A stretch of DNA of 64,000 nt from Kroppenstedtia guangzhouensis (GCF_014637345.1 NZ_BMEX01000001.1:1-64000), one strand, 5' to 3'; counted from the first letter of the stretch, positions 32,898 through 41,803 are shown. The notes: a model not told the origin generated them from the sequence alone. Numbers and translations: made by a program.

Positions 32898-33185
32898 ATG
32901 GGGACTTTCAAGTTAGGCCAGACGCCACCGTGGGAGATTGAGCGGATCGCCCGTCGGTATGTGAAGAGGAACCCGGGGACAGATTGTGAGACAGCCATCC
33001 GCCTGGTGCTGGACCGGATCGGTGAAGAGAGGGATGAGGAAGATATCCAGATCATGGCCCGAAGTGCTGCAAAAGTCCTTAAGGGTATGAACATCGTCAA
33101 ACAAATCATTTTGGCCTTGGAACAAGATGAGGCGAAAAAGCAGACGAAAGAGCCGGAGTATGAGCAATTGACCCTGTTTGGTTGA
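32898..33185 (+). CDS. phage hypothetical protein
   Basis: A 95-aa helical protein (PPWEIERIARRYVKRNPG at the N-terminus, C-terminus EPEYEQLTLFG). The end QLTLF resembles a sliding-clamp-binding peptide, which could link it to replication; this is speculative. Ribosome-binding site AAGGAGG. Confidence 0.5.
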   Translation: MGTFKLGQTPPWEIERIARRYVKRNPGTDCETAIRLVLDRIGEERDEEDIQIMARSAAKVLKGMNIVKQIILALEQDEAKKQTKEPEYEQLTLFG

Positions 33186-33222
33186 AAAACAAAAGTCGGG
33201 GATGCCCAGGGGTGAAAGAGGG

Positions 33223-33441
33223 ATGAAAATCTTCATTGTCATCGCCACAGAGATGTATGAACGGGGGTACGACATTGTAGGGGCCCGGTGCACCCGGGAA
33301 GCGGCCGAGGCGTTGGCAGAGGACGCCGAGAAGGGGCGATTCCCTCCCACGGCCTGGGTATCAGAATGGGCACGAAAATATTGCACGGTCAGGGATGCCG
33401 GGAGGATGGACTACGAGATCGAAGAGGTCTCGGTGGAATAG
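33223..33441 (+). CDS. phage hypothetical protein
   Basis: A 72-aa protein (MKIFIVIATEMYERGYDIVG, then CTREAAEALAEDAEKG), probably a small alpha/beta fold. The start ATG 33223 follows GTGAAAGAGGG. Not recognised. Confidence 0.5.
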   Translation: MKIFIVIATEMYERGYDIVGARCTREAAEALAEDAEKGRFPPTAWVSEWARKYCTVRDAGRMDYEIEEVSVE

Positions 33442-33486
33442 TGGGGAAGATTCCCGGTCGATAACAATAAGGGGGTGGCGGCAGCC

Positions 33487-33870
33487 ATGGAACCATACCA
33501 CGATTTATGCACAGAGATAGACATCTTGGAGATTCGGATCAGTGACTTGGAGAATGAGTATAAATTTTGGTACAAGGCTTGTCATCGGGGTGGTCTGCCG
33601 CTGGACACCTGCTTGATTCGTATGAAAGAAATTTGCGATCAAGTGGAGATGTATTCCACCATGCTTGAGAAAAAGGAGAAGGCGAGGAAAGAGATTGAAA
33701 GTCGTCTGAACCAGTTTGAGGGGTTAGAACAGAAAGTGGCTTATATGCGGGACATTAAAGGAATGACACTTCCAGAGATCGCAGCTCACCTCGGATACAG
33801 CTATGATTGGATCAAAAAGTTGAGCGCACGGACAAGGCGAAAAGGCACCAAGAAGGCACTCTCGGGTTGA
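33487..33870 (+). CDS. ArpU-like late gene regulator (sigma-region-4-like HTH)
   Basis: A 127-aa protein. The N-terminal 80 residues are helical with a C-x(n)-C pair. The C-terminus (QKVAYMRDIKGMTLPEIAAH, LGYSYDWIKKLSART) is a sigma-70 region 4-like helix-turn-helix. Proteins of this sort sit just before the packaging genes and activate late transcription. ATG 33487 is preferred over GTG 33475 because AAGGGGGTGG lies nine nt upstream. Confidence 0.75.
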   Translation: MEPYHDLCTEIDILEIRISDLENEYKFWYKACHRGGLPLDTCLIRMKEICDQVEMYSTMLEKKEKARKEIESRLNQFEGLEQKVAYMRDIKGMTLPEIAAHLGYSYDWIKKLSARTRRKGTKKALSG

Positions 33871-33951
33871 GATATCGTGGTATGCTGGTAGTAGCAATAT
33901 GTAGGCCCAAAATCACTTTTTGCGACTACCGTGATGTATCTCCTCACCTAA

Positions 33952-33979
33952 GACTGCTCCGAGATCGGAGCGGTCTTTT
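33952..33979 (+). terminator. terminator ending the early operon
   Basis: GACTGCTCC / GGAGCGGTC stem (one G-T pair) with a TTTTA tail. It isolates the toxin cassette from the early genes. A further imperfect hairpin (GGTAGTAGC / GCGACTACC) lies at about 33887-33940. Confidence 0.75.
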
Positions 33980-34083
33980 ATATGCTATCGGCTTATCTTC
34001 GATCAGAAAAATAAAACTTTCTTACTATTACCGATTCCTTTTTAGTTGGGTAGTATTGGGATACCGATTATTGCTAAAAAGGA

Positions 34084-34743
34084 ATGGGTGATTTTTTGAA
34101 GAATTTAGCCCGTTTAAAGCGATTGTTGTATGATCGGCGCGGGTCACAAACTATCGAGTATGTAACCATTTTAGCTGCTGGCGTAGCATTGGCCATGATT
34201 TTAAATTCTGTTTTTGGCAGCATCGAGATTAAAAATGTTATTCGTGACAAAATTGTGAGTGCTTTCGATGGCAAGGATCAAGCAGCAGAAAAAACAAAAA
34301 ATCAAAGCTCTTCTAACTTGCTCGCTGTGGATCCTAAGATCAATTCGGACCAGGTAAAAAAACAGCCTCAAGATACCGGCATTCAACAAACATCATCAAC
34401 TACTAATGAAACCAAAGCTGTGATGGGACCTGTTATTCGTGGATTGCTAGAAGTGCTTAAAAAGGTCGGTGGGAAAAAGGCTGCAAAAGAAGGAGCAAAA
34501 CTAGCGGCCAAGAAAAAAGCAAAAAGTCAAATTTCAAAGGAAACAGCAGAGTTAGCAAAGAAACATGGAATAAAGTTAAACGGATTTAAGTTAAAGGTCC
34601 GAACGAAAAAGGGTAAAGATGGTAAGATAGAAAAATGGGCAAAGACAAATAGAGGAGATGAAAAAAAAACTCAGAAATGGTCATTTAGCCGGAAAGAAGC
34701 ATCCCAAAACAGGTGTTCCGTTTACCAAAAATGGGTTTCCTAA
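34084..34743 (+). CDS. pilin-leader toxin protein, N-terminal frame
   Basis: A 219-aa frame in visibly A/T-rich DNA. Residues 12-45 carry a class III (Flp/Tad-type) pilin signal: basic leader, cleavage site RRG|SQTIEYV with Glu at +5 and Tyr at +6, then a hydrophobic helix. A Ser/Thr/Asn-rich linker, a short hydrophobic stretch and a Lys-rich region follow. The frame reaches the A9 run at 34661-34669 and then becomes nonsense, while the WHH nuclease continues in the +1 frame. Removing one A would fuse both into about 321 aa. TTG 34096 is an alternative start. Confidence 0.65.
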   Translation: MGDFLKNLARLKRLLYDRRGSQTIEYVTILAAGVALAMILNSVFGSIEIKNVIRDKIVSAFDGKDQAAEKTKNQSSSNLLAVDPKINSDQVKKQPQDTGIQQTSSTTNETKAVMGPVIRGLLEVLKKVGGKKAAKEGAKLAAKKKAKSQISKETAELAKKHGIKLNGFKLKVRTKKGKDGKIEKWAKTNRGDEKKTQKWSFSRKEASQNRCSVYQKWVS

Positions 34744-35050
34744 ATTCGATAAGTGGAGTAAAGGTGAAGTTAGGATCCCGAAAGATTATTATTTAAAGTC
34801 AGATCCGCGGCAGTTTAAGTATGCTTCACGCCGTCTATGGAACAAGATAAAAAACGATCCAAAGGAGCTTAAGAAATTTACAAAAGAACAGAAAGAAGCA
34901 TTAAAAGAAGGAAGAAAAAATGTACCCGGTCTAACTTGGCATCATCATCAGCAACAAGGGAGAATGCAGTTAGTTGAAGAAAAAGTCCATAGTGGAACTA
35001 ATCATACTGGAGGAAGAGACATCTGGGGCGGTGGTCGAGATTTCCGTTAA
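34658..35050 (+). CDS. WHH-type HNH/endonuclease VII toxin domain
   Basis: A 130-aa frame ending in a nuclease toxin of the Tox-WHH group (HNH/Endo VII fold, as in polymorphic toxins): GKKHPKTGVPFTKNGFPKF, then LTWHHHQQQGRMQLV (WHH at 94-96) and NHTGGR near the C-terminus. It should cut DNA. The ATG at 34658 lies immediately before the A9 run, so the domain might be made alone or, after slippage or a one-base change, as the end of the pilin-leader protein. The next gene is the likely immunity gene. Confidence 0.75.
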   Translation: MKKKLRNGHLAGKKHPKTGVPFTKNGFPKFDKWSKGEVRIPKDYYLKSDPRQFKYASRRLWNKIKNDPKELKKFTKEQKEALKEGRKNVPGLTWHHHQQQGRMQLVEEKVHSGTNHTGGRDIWGGGRDFR

Positions 35051-35066
35051 AGGAGAGTGTTGATCA

Positions 35067-35519
35067 GTGAAAAAGATCATTTGGGAATATAAACGAACAC
35101 CGGTAACCGAAGAAGTTCTGAGCGAAAAAGAGAAGTTTCTAGGGATTCGGCTACCAGATGATTTTAGAGGGTTGTTTATGGTAAACCACGGGGCTGAACC
35201 GATTCCAGATCTCTATTATGCTCCTAATGGAAACAGTAGAAGCTTTGGGGCTTTGCTTCCATTAGAAGAAGATGAGCAAAGAATGGAATTTACAGAAGCC
35301 AATAGTCCATATATGAAAAAAGAGCATGACATGCCGAATAAGATGGTTATATTCTCTATTGACCCCGCTGGTAATTTTTTGTGTTTTGATTATAATCAAC
35401 TGAACAATGGATACCCCGCGATCATTTTTTGGGATCATGAGGACGGGGTTCCAGAAAAGATTTGTAACACATTTGCTGAGTTACTTAATATGCTTCACGA
35501 AGATGACGATGAAGATTAA
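35067..35519 (+). CDS. SMI1/KNR4 (SUKH) family immunity protein
   Basis: A 150-aa acidic cytosolic protein of the SUKH superfamily: EKEKFLGIRLPDDFRGLFMV, HGAEPIPDLYY, then FSIDPAGNFLCFDY and FWDHEDG. SUKH proteins next to nuclease toxins bind and neutralise them. It lies 16 nt after the toxin and shares its low G+C content, so the pair moved as a unit. It ends in its own terminator. Confidence 0.85.
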   Translation: MKKIIWEYKRTPVTEEVLSEKEKFLGIRLPDDFRGLFMVNHGAEPIPDLYYAPNGNSRSFGALLPLEEDEQRMEFTEANSPYMKKEHDMPNKMVIFSIDPAGNFLCFDYNQLNNGYPAIIFWDHEDGVPEKICNTFAELLNMLHEDDDED

Positions 35520-35520
35520 G

Positions 35521-35542
35521 GCACCCACCCGGGTGCTTTTTT
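35521..35542 (+). terminator. terminator after the immunity gene
   Basis: GCACCC / GGGTGC stem with a short loop and six T. Confidence 0.75.
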
Positions 35543-35570
35543 CATGGCGAAAATGAGGTGGTGATTTGCA

Positions 35571-36923
35571 ATCGAGATCGAGCGCATTTCCATAGAAAAA
35601 ATTAATCCTGCTGCTTATAACCCGAGAAAAGATCTTAAGCCCAGTGATCCCGAGTATCAAAAGCTACGGCTCTCGATAGATCAATTCGGCTATATTGAAC
35701 CCTTGGTTTGGAATCGTCGGACGGGAAACTTGGTCGGTGGGCATCAACGCTTGAAGATACTGCAGGAGTTGGGACGAACGGAAGTGGAATGCTCTGTTGT
35801 TGATCTGGATGAAGACGAGGAAAAGGCGCTTAATATTGCTCTCAACAAGATCAGGGGGGAATGGGATTTTGAGAAGCTGGCGGAGCTACTGGAGGAGATC
35901 CAGCTGACCGGTTTGAATGTTGAGCTTACCGGGTTTGATACGACCGAGATCGACGAGCTGACAGAGCAGTTTCTGAACCCGGATGAATTGAAAGAGGATA
36001 ATTTTGATGTCGGTGAAGCGGTGGAAGAGATCGAGGATCCGATCACACAGCCCGGGGATGTTTGGCAGCTGGGCCGCCACCGGTTGCTGTGCGGGGATGC
36101 GACCAAACTGGAGGACGTCCAGTGCTTGATGGGTGATCAGCTGGCGGACATGGTGTTTACCGATCCTCCGTACAATGTGGATTATACGGGAAGCACCAAA
36201 CGGAAACTGAAGATCCAAAACGACAACATGGACAGCGAACGTTTTTACGCCTTCCTTCATGATACCTTCGCTAATATGAATGCCGTCACCCGGCCTGGGG
36301 GCGGTATTTATGTTTGTCATGCGGATTCGGAAGGGATCAACTTCAGATCGGCTCTTCTTAATACCGATTGGGAGTTGAAGCAGTGCCTGATCTGGGTGAA
36401 AAACGCTTTCGTTCTGGGTCGGCAGGATTATCAGTGGAAACATGAGCCGATCTTGTATGGTTGGAAAGCTGGAGGCGCTCATCGATGGTTTGGAGATCGA
36501 AAGCAGACTACAGTGATAGATGATCTTGTCCCCTTGGTGGTGTACCAAGAGAAAGAAGGTACGGTCCTATCCTTTACCGACGGCGAGAAGACCGTGATGG
36601 TGAAGGTCCCAGCCTACGAGGTGATCTATTCCGGGACAGAGGAAAACACAACCGCGTGGCGATATGAGAAGCCAGTTCGGAACGCCGATCATCCCACCAT
36701 GAAACCGATAGGGATCCCGGCCAAGGCTATCCAAAACTCCAGCCCTCGGGACGGGATTGTGCTAGACCTTTTTTTGGGCTCTGGATCGACGCTGATCGCA
36801 TCTGAACAAACCAGACGGTCCTGCTACGGGATGGAGCTGGATCCAGTGTATTGTGATGTGATTATCCGGCGATGGGAGGAATGGACCGGAAAAAAGGCGG
36901 TGAAAGAAGGTGGCAAGACCTGA
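35571..36923 (+). CDS. ParB-like plus N6-adenine/N4-cytosine DNA methyltransferase
   Basis: About 450 aa. The first 130 residues are a ParB-like nuclease domain (INPAAYNPRKDLK, IEPLVWNR, GGHQRL) and the rest is a beta-class amino-methyltransferase with DPPYNVDYTG (motif IV) before DLFLGSGSTLIA (motif I). Such enzymes lie before phage terminase genes and modify phage DNA. No ATG, GTG or TTG lies in frame ahead of the conserved N-terminus; the coding sequence begins at ATC 35571 or 35577, after GAGGTGGTGA. The first conventional start (TTG 35703) would remove a third of the ParB domain. Confidence 0.8.
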   Translation: MEIERISIEKINPAAYNPRKDLKPSDPEYQKLRLSIDQFGYIEPLVWNRRTGNLVGGHQRLKILQELGRTEVECSVVDLDEDEEKALNIALNKIRGEWDFEKLAELLEEIQLTGLNVELTGFDTTEIDELTEQFLNPDELKEDNFDVGEAVEEIEDPITQPGDVWQLGRHRLLCGDATKLEDVQCLMGDQLADMVFTDPPYNVDYTGSTKRKLKIQNDNMDSERFYAFLHDTFANMNAVTRPGGGIYVCHADSEGINFRSALLNTDWELKQCLIWVKNAFVLGRQDYQWKHEPILYGWKAGGAHRWFGDRKQTTVIDDLVPLVVYQEKEGTVLSFTDGEKTVMVKVPAYEVIYSGTEENTTAWRYEKPVRNADHPTMKPIGIPAKAIQNSSPRDGIVLDLFLGSGSTLIASEQTRRSCYGMELDPVYCDVIIRRWEEWTGKKAVKEGGKT

Positions 36924-37374
36924 AAAGCTGACACCAGAACTGCAGCAGAAAGTTGTGGATGCCATTCGGATGGGCAACTATATTGAGACGGCCGCGGCCT
37001 TTTCGGGAATTAGCAAGGATACTCTGTATCGCTGGTTAAAGCAGGGACGGCGGGCGAAACGGGGGAAATACCGGGAGTTTTCGGACGCAGTAGAAAAGGC
37101 GCTTGCTGAATCCGAGATGAGGGATGTAGCCGTGATTGCGACGGCAGCTAAAGAAAATTGGCAGGCAGCCGCATGGAGGCTAGAGCGGAAGTTCCCGGAT
37201 CGATGGGGGCGGCGTCAAAAGGTGGATGCTCAATTGGAGCATAGTGGGCAGGTGAGTGGTAATGATACAGTCGTTGTCCAACAAATCATCGACGATCCCA
37301 ACTCCCGGGAGCTTGCCCGACAACTTTTCCGTCGCACAACTCAAGGCGATCTGGGAGGAGGACGCGAGAAATAG
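36910..37374 (+). CDS. terS: terminase small subunit
   Basis: A 154-aa DNA-recognition subunit of the packaging terminase. The N-terminal helix-turn-helix (IETAAAFSGISKDTLYRWLK) binds the packaging site, and AAAWRLERKFPDRWGRR is typical for this family. The start is a GTG that overlaps the methyltransferase end, and the end overlaps the large subunit. Confidence 0.88.
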   Translation: MARPEKLTPELQQKVVDAIRMGNYIETAAAFSGISKDTLYRWLKQGRRAKRGKYREFSDAVEKALAESEMRDVAVIATAAKENWQAAAWRLERKFPDRWGRRQKVDAQLEHSGQVSGNDTVVVQQIIDDPNSRELARQLFRRTTQGDLGGGREK

Positions 37375-38764
37375 TCTCTCCTTTTTCCTGGAGTACACCT
37401 CACACGGTCACTGGAAGCCTACACGGGCCGGTCTCAAGGTATGCGAGGTCATGGAGAAAGTGGCCCGTCGGGAGATTGACCGGGTCATCATCAACATGCC
37501 TCCCCGGGCGGGAAAGTCCGATGTGGCCACAAAGGGGTTTCCCGCCTGGTATGTGGGCAATTACCCTGATGATGAGGTGATCATCTCCTCCTACGGGGCG
37601 AGCCTGGCCGAGGATTTCAACATGGTGGCCCGGGATCGATTCCGGGAGTTTGCGGGGGAGTTGTGGGAACTGGAACTCCACCCCTCATCCAACGGCGTGA
37701 AGCAATGGGGGATCAAGGGCCGCAGAGGCGGGGTGAAGGCGGTAGGAGCCGGGGGGCCAGTGACGGGACGGGGGGCCCGTGTGGCGATCATCGACGACCC
37801 GTTTAAAGGGGCGGAGGATTCCGGGAGTCAGACCATGCGGGATAAAGTATGGGACTGGTACCGATCGGTTCTTTCCACCCGGCTCACCCCAGACGGGGCA
37901 ATCGTGATCATTCAAACCCGCTGGCATGAGGATGACCTAGCTGGTAGAGTACTGGCCGAGGCGGAGGAAAACGGAATCCTAGATCGGTGGATGGTTCTTT
38001 CTCTGCCTGCCTTATGTGAGGATCCCGACACGGACCCGCTCGGCAGGAAGGAAGGGGAGCCTCTGGTTCCCGAGCGAGGATTCGACCGGAAATTCTATGA
38101 GGATAAAAGGCGGGAGACAGGCGAATACTATTTCGCTGCCTTGTACCAGCAACGGCCCGCCCCTGCCGATGGGATGCTGTTTAAGCGGGGGCACTTCCGA
38201 TACTACGAGGATCAGGGAGATCACTGGCTTCTCTATACCGGAAATGAGCAGACCAAGCGAGTAACCAAGAAGGGGGCCGAGATCTTCCAAACCTGTGATC
38301 CGGCCGCAACGGAAAACGAATCCTCCGACTGGTTTGTGCTATCCACCTGGGCCGTGACGCCGGAGCGGGATCTCATCCTTTTGGATGTTCATCGGCAGCG
38401 GGCGGAGACCGTCAAGCATATGGACATCATGCGAAACGGATACCTCCGATGGGTACCCGCCTTCCAGGGAGTGGAGCGCACGACCTACGGCCTGAATATC
38501 ATCCAGGCGGCAAAGAGGGCGGGGCTCCCGATCCGGCCACTCAAGGCCGACCGCGATAAGGTCTCCCGGGCCCGTCCAGTGGTGGCAAGGTACGAGCTGG
38601 GCACCGTTTATCATCCTGCCCGGGCACCCTGGCTTGCGGAGTTCGAGGGGGAGTTGCTGAAGTTCCCGAACGGTTCCCATGATGACCAGGTGGACACTGT
38701 TTCGTATGCGGGACTATATGTGATCCGGAAATCGGTACAGAAAGGGAGAGTGAAGGTAGGATGA
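37256..38764 (+). CDS. terL: terminase large subunit
   Basis: A 502-aa packaging motor and nuclease. ATPase part: Walker A-like PPRAGKSDVATKG, Walker B VAIIDDPF, and IIQTRWHEDD. The C-terminal RNase H-like nuclease has TCDPAATENESSDWF and HDDQVDTVSYA. It overlaps terS by over 100 nt; the true start may be ATG 37262 or slightly later, as the first 25 residues are poorly conserved-looking. Confidence 0.92.
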   Translation: MVMIQSLSNKSSTIPTPGSLPDNFSVAQLKAIWEEDARNSLSFFLEYTSHGHWKPTRAGLKVCEVMEKVARREIDRVIINMPPRAGKSDVATKGFPAWYVGNYPDDEVIISSYGASLAEDFNMVARDRFREFAGELWELELHPSSNGVKQWGIKGRRGGVKAVGAGGPVTGRGARVAIIDDPFKGAEDSGSQTMRDKVWDWYRSVLSTRLTPDGAIVIIQTRWHEDDLAGRVLAEAEENGILDRWMVLSLPALCEDPDTDPLGRKEGEPLVPERGFDRKFYEDKRRETGEYYFAALYQQRPAPADGMLFKRGHFRYYEDQGDHWLLYTGNEQTKRVTKKGAEIFQTCDPAATENESSDWFVLSTWAVTPERDLILLDVHRQRAETVKHMDIMRNGYLRWVPAFQGVERTTYGLNIIQAAKRAGLPIRPLKADRDKVSRARPVVARYELGTVYHPARAPWLAEFEGELLKFPNGSHDDQVDTVSYAGLYVIRKSVQKGRVKVG

Positions 38765-38958
38765 ATGATAACTGGAAAGATCTCTCCACATATCAATGTG
38801 TGACCTGCCGGTTTTACGTCAGTAAAGAGGATAACATCGGTAGATGCCGAAGACATGCGCCCAAACTGGAAGGGTTCCCCGCTGTTTACCCGTCTGATTG
38901 GTGTGGGGACCACAAACTAGCTACGGACTTCAGAACGCGCATAAAGAAAGCCGAGTAA
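38761..38958 (+). CDS. small Cys-rich phage protein
   Basis: A 65-aa protein with CVTCRFY, RCRRHAP and WCGDH, a pattern of paired Cys and His that suggests a small zinc-binding fold. It is known as a hypothetical protein between terminase and portal genes. The start overlaps the terL stop (ATGA). Confidence 0.65.
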   Translation: MNDNWKDLSTYQCVTCRFYVSKEDNIGRCRRHAPKLEGFPAVYPSDWCGDHKLATDFRTRIKKAE

Positions 38959-38998
38959 GGAGCCCTCGAGGCTCTTTTTTTCGTGAGGAGGTGAAGCC

Positions 38999-40657
38999 AT
39001 GGCCACAATCAAAGACAAGCCAACCACCCGCGCATTTGTTCTGAAAAATGGCGACGTGGTTCCAGCCAGCACGCTGGACCGTTTCGCCGTTAAATCGTTA
39101 GCTGAACAGGCGGCAGGATCCCGGCAAATCGAGGATGATCTGTTCGCCAACCAGTACAACGAGATGCAGGTGATCCAGCCACAATACGACCCGGGAACGC
39201 TCATCGATGTGATGGACCAAAACACTTACCATTACCGATGTGTCCAGGCCAAAGCGCGGGATGTCACTGGACTGGGGTGGAAGCTGGTTCCCGCATTCAA
39301 AAAAGACGAAGAAGATCGGGAGCCTGACGAAACTCAAAAGGCCACCGTGTTGGAGTTTCTCCGTCAACCTCACCCGGAGGAGACCCTCGAAGAAATCCTC
39401 TTCAAGTTTTGGACGGACTATGAGGCCGTCGGATGGGCGGCCCTGGAAATCATTCGAAACAACCAGGCGAACCCGCAACAGATCACGGGGCTCCGATGGA
39501 TTCCGGCGCACACCATTCGCATCCATCGTGATCGGGATCGATACGTACAGATCCGGGGAGCGCGTAGGGTCTGGTTCAAAGCCCTGGGCGCTCCTTTCGA
39601 CGTGGACTGGAGGACGGGGCTAAAGTTTTTTCCGCCGAATGTCCTCCGACCGACTGGGGTGGAGGGAGTGGAGGACGAAGAGGACCCGTCGATCACTGAA
39701 GAACCCATTGCGCCAGAACACCAGGGAACGGAGGTTCTTTATCTTACGAACCATGTGCCATCATCGGACTACTATGGAACCCCCGACGTGATGCCGGCAC
39801 TGGCCGCGATCCTGGGAGACATCGCCCGGGCTGAATACAATATCGAGTTCTTCGAGAATTTCGGGGTTCCGGCCTATGCGGTGACGGTGATTGGGACCGA
39901 ACTTGATGATGATACAGTCGCCGCGATCAAGAAATATTTCCAAAAAGATCTTAAGGAAAAGCGCCACGGGACCTTGGTCCTTACTGCCCAGAAGGACCCG
40001 GCTCTCGGTGAAGAGGCACAAGATATCAAGATCGAGTTTCAAGCCCTGGCCGTCGATGTGAAGGAGGCCAGTTTCCGCCTCTATAGGAAAGACAACCGGG
40101 ATGAGGTCCTTTCCGCTCATGGAGTTCCTCCGTATCGCGCAGGGATCGCGGAGGAGGGAAGTCTCGGGGGATCAACGGCAGCTGAATCCACAGAGATATA
40201 CAAGCAGTCGATCATTCTCCCCCGTCAACAGATCCTCGAGGTTCGGATCACGCGCCACATCCTCCGGGAAGCATACGGTGTCACCGACTGGAAATTTGAG
40301 TTTGAACGGATCGACACCCGGGATGAGGAGCGGGACATCGAGATTCTAGAATCCAAGTTCAATCTCGGGGCCCTCACGATCAATGATATCCGCCGGGAGC
40401 TTGGACAAGAGGCAATCGATCACCCGCTGATGGATATGCCGTTTATCAACGGAACGCCGCTTGATGAGATTGCGAAAACTCTGGGCCTCCCGCCTCTCTT
40501 CGCGGCTTCCATGGGCGTGCCGGCCACGCCTGGGGGAGTCGTCGATCCCATTGGCCTCCTCACTGGGGAACCAACCGGGCAGGATCCGGCCCAGGTGGAT
40601 CCGGTGGCCCTCCTTAAATCACTCCGGGTCGCCTTCAATGAGGGGGTGAGGAAATGA
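38999..40657 (+). CDS. phage portal protein
   Basis: A 552-aa portal that forms the DNA entry ring of the head, of the PBSX/SPP1-like group. The middle contains HYRCVQAKARDVTGLGW, IPAHTIRIHRD and ILPRQQILEVRITRHIL, and the C-terminus is Pro-rich. The position after terL and before the Mu F-like gene is typical. RBS GAGGAGGTGAAGCC. Confidence 0.88.
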   Translation: MATIKDKPTTRAFVLKNGDVVPASTLDRFAVKSLAEQAAGSRQIEDDLFANQYNEMQVIQPQYDPGTLIDVMDQNTYHYRCVQAKARDVTGLGWKLVPAFKKDEEDREPDETQKATVLEFLRQPHPEETLEEILFKFWTDYEAVGWAALEIIRNNQANPQQITGLRWIPAHTIRIHRDRDRYVQIRGARRVWFKALGAPFDVDWRTGLKFFPPNVLRPTGVEGVEDEEDPSITEEPIAPEHQGTEVLYLTNHVPSSDYYGTPDVMPALAAILGDIARAEYNIEFFENFGVPAYAVTVIGTELDDDTVAAIKKYFQKDLKEKRHGTLVLTAQKDPALGEEAQDIKIEFQALAVDVKEASFRLYRKDNRDEVLSAHGVPPYRAGIAEEGSLGGSTAAESTEIYKQSIILPRQQILEVRITRHILREAYGVTDWKFEFERIDTRDEERDIEILESKFNLGALTINDIRRELGQEAIDHPLMDMPFINGTPLDEIAKTLGLPPLFAASMGVPATPGGVVDPIGLLTGEPTGQDPAQVDPVALLKSLRVAFNEGVRK

Positions 40658-41526
40658 GAGCCCTCGAAGCCAGCGCCCGGATCACTGATGTTCTGGTTGC
40701 TCACGGGGGTCTTCCCGCATACAAAGCGTCGGGGGATGGGTGGGATCAGATCCGGGAGGCCACAGCGATAGCCCTGACAGGGAGTTTGACTCTTCTTCTT
40801 GATGGCGTCCTTCACCGGCTCCTTGCCGCGCTCCGGGATCTCGGGTTCATCCCGAACGACCCGGAGAGGCGCAAGGACTTCCTCGACGGATTCCTCGGCC
40901 ACTTGTACGAGGATCTTCCCGAGGAGGTATCGAAAGCGGCTCTCGAGGCGGCACAAAATGGCCGGATGATTTCCTTCCTCGAACTCCGGAAGCAAACGAA
41001 GATTGAGTTTTCCTGGACCGTCTGGGACGAATGGACGGAGAAGGAACTTCGGGACCGGTATTATCGATTCAGCCAGGAGACCGCAGAACGGTTGATAGGG
41101 GACGTGGGGAAGGTTCTGGATCGGGCCTATGTGGACGGTCTCGGGATTGACGATGCGGCCGAGGAGCTTCGCAGGGTCTTCCACGACATGGAGGATTGGA
41201 ATCTCCAACGGATTGCCCGAACGGAGATCAACGCCGCTCAAAACGAGGGGCGTTATCGGTCGTTCCAAGAGTCGGGGGTTGTTGACTATATCCAGTGGGT
41301 CACGGCCAAGGATGACCGGGTCCGCTTCATCCCCCGCGATAAAGCCGACCACCGGGTACTCCACGGCGAAGTAATCCGGTTGGGCGAAACCTTCTCCAAT
41401 GGACTGCGGTATCCGCATGACCGGGAGGGGACACCGCTCAACGAGTTTATCAACTGCCGCTGTACGTTCAGGGCTTATTTCCCGAAGCCCGGGATGTTGA
41501 TATACAAAACACCCTTTATTCCGTGA
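40654..41526 (+). CDS. phage minor head protein, Mu gpF-like
   Basis: A 290-aa head morphogenesis protein. The last 110 residues carry the Mu F domain: LQRIARTEINAAQNEGR, AKDDRVR ... DHRVLHGEVI and FINCRCTFRAYF. These proteins are injected or sit at the portal. The start overlaps the portal stop as ATGA. Confidence 0.85.
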   Translation: MRALEASARITDVLVAHGGLPAYKASGDGWDQIREATAIALTGSLTLLLDGVLHRLLAALRDLGFIPNDPERRKDFLDGFLGHLYEDLPEEVSKAALEAAQNGRMISFLELRKQTKIEFSWTVWDEWTEKELRDRYYRFSQETAERLIGDVGKVLDRAYVDGLGIDDAAEELRRVFHDMEDWNLQRIARTEINAAQNEGRYRSFQESGVVDYIQWVTAKDDRVRFIPRDKADHRVLHGEVIRLGETFSNGLRYPHDREGTPLNEFINCRCTFRAYFPKPGMLIYKTPFIP

Positions 41527-41539
41527 AGGAGGTGAGGAT

Positions 41540-41803
41540 GTGGAAGATTGGAAAGACGCCGTCAACGGCGGAAGTTTCGGGGTTAACCCCACTATAACGT
41601 CTGGCACCCTCAACGCCGACATGATCGAGATTGAAGCAGATGAACGGATCGACGACGAGCAACGGGCGGGTCTGCTGATCGACTACCTGAAGGAGTTGCG
41701 GGAGCTGAACCGTCTGGATATTTGCATTCCCGTTGACATCATGATAGATCGGATTTCCCGCACCTGTGACGCTATCGAAAACATATTGGAGGTGAGGAAA
41801 TGA
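41540..41803 (+). CDS. phage hypothetical protein
   Basis: An 87-aa acidic helical protein (DDEQRAGLLIDYLKELRELN) between head genes. Family not recognised. The start is GTG 41540 after GAAGGAGGTGAGGAT, and the end overlaps the next gene as ATGA. Confidence 0.6.
   Translation: MEDWKDAVNGGSFGVNPTITSGTLNADMIEIEADERIDDEQRAGLLIDYLKELRELNRLDICIPVDIMIDRISRTCDAIENILEVRK

Noticed and set aside
40420-41622. 400-codon minus-strand frame opposite the portal/minor-head genes
   Set aside because: The plus-strand genes are recognisable and tightly packed; the reverse frame is open because of G+C-rich codon use.
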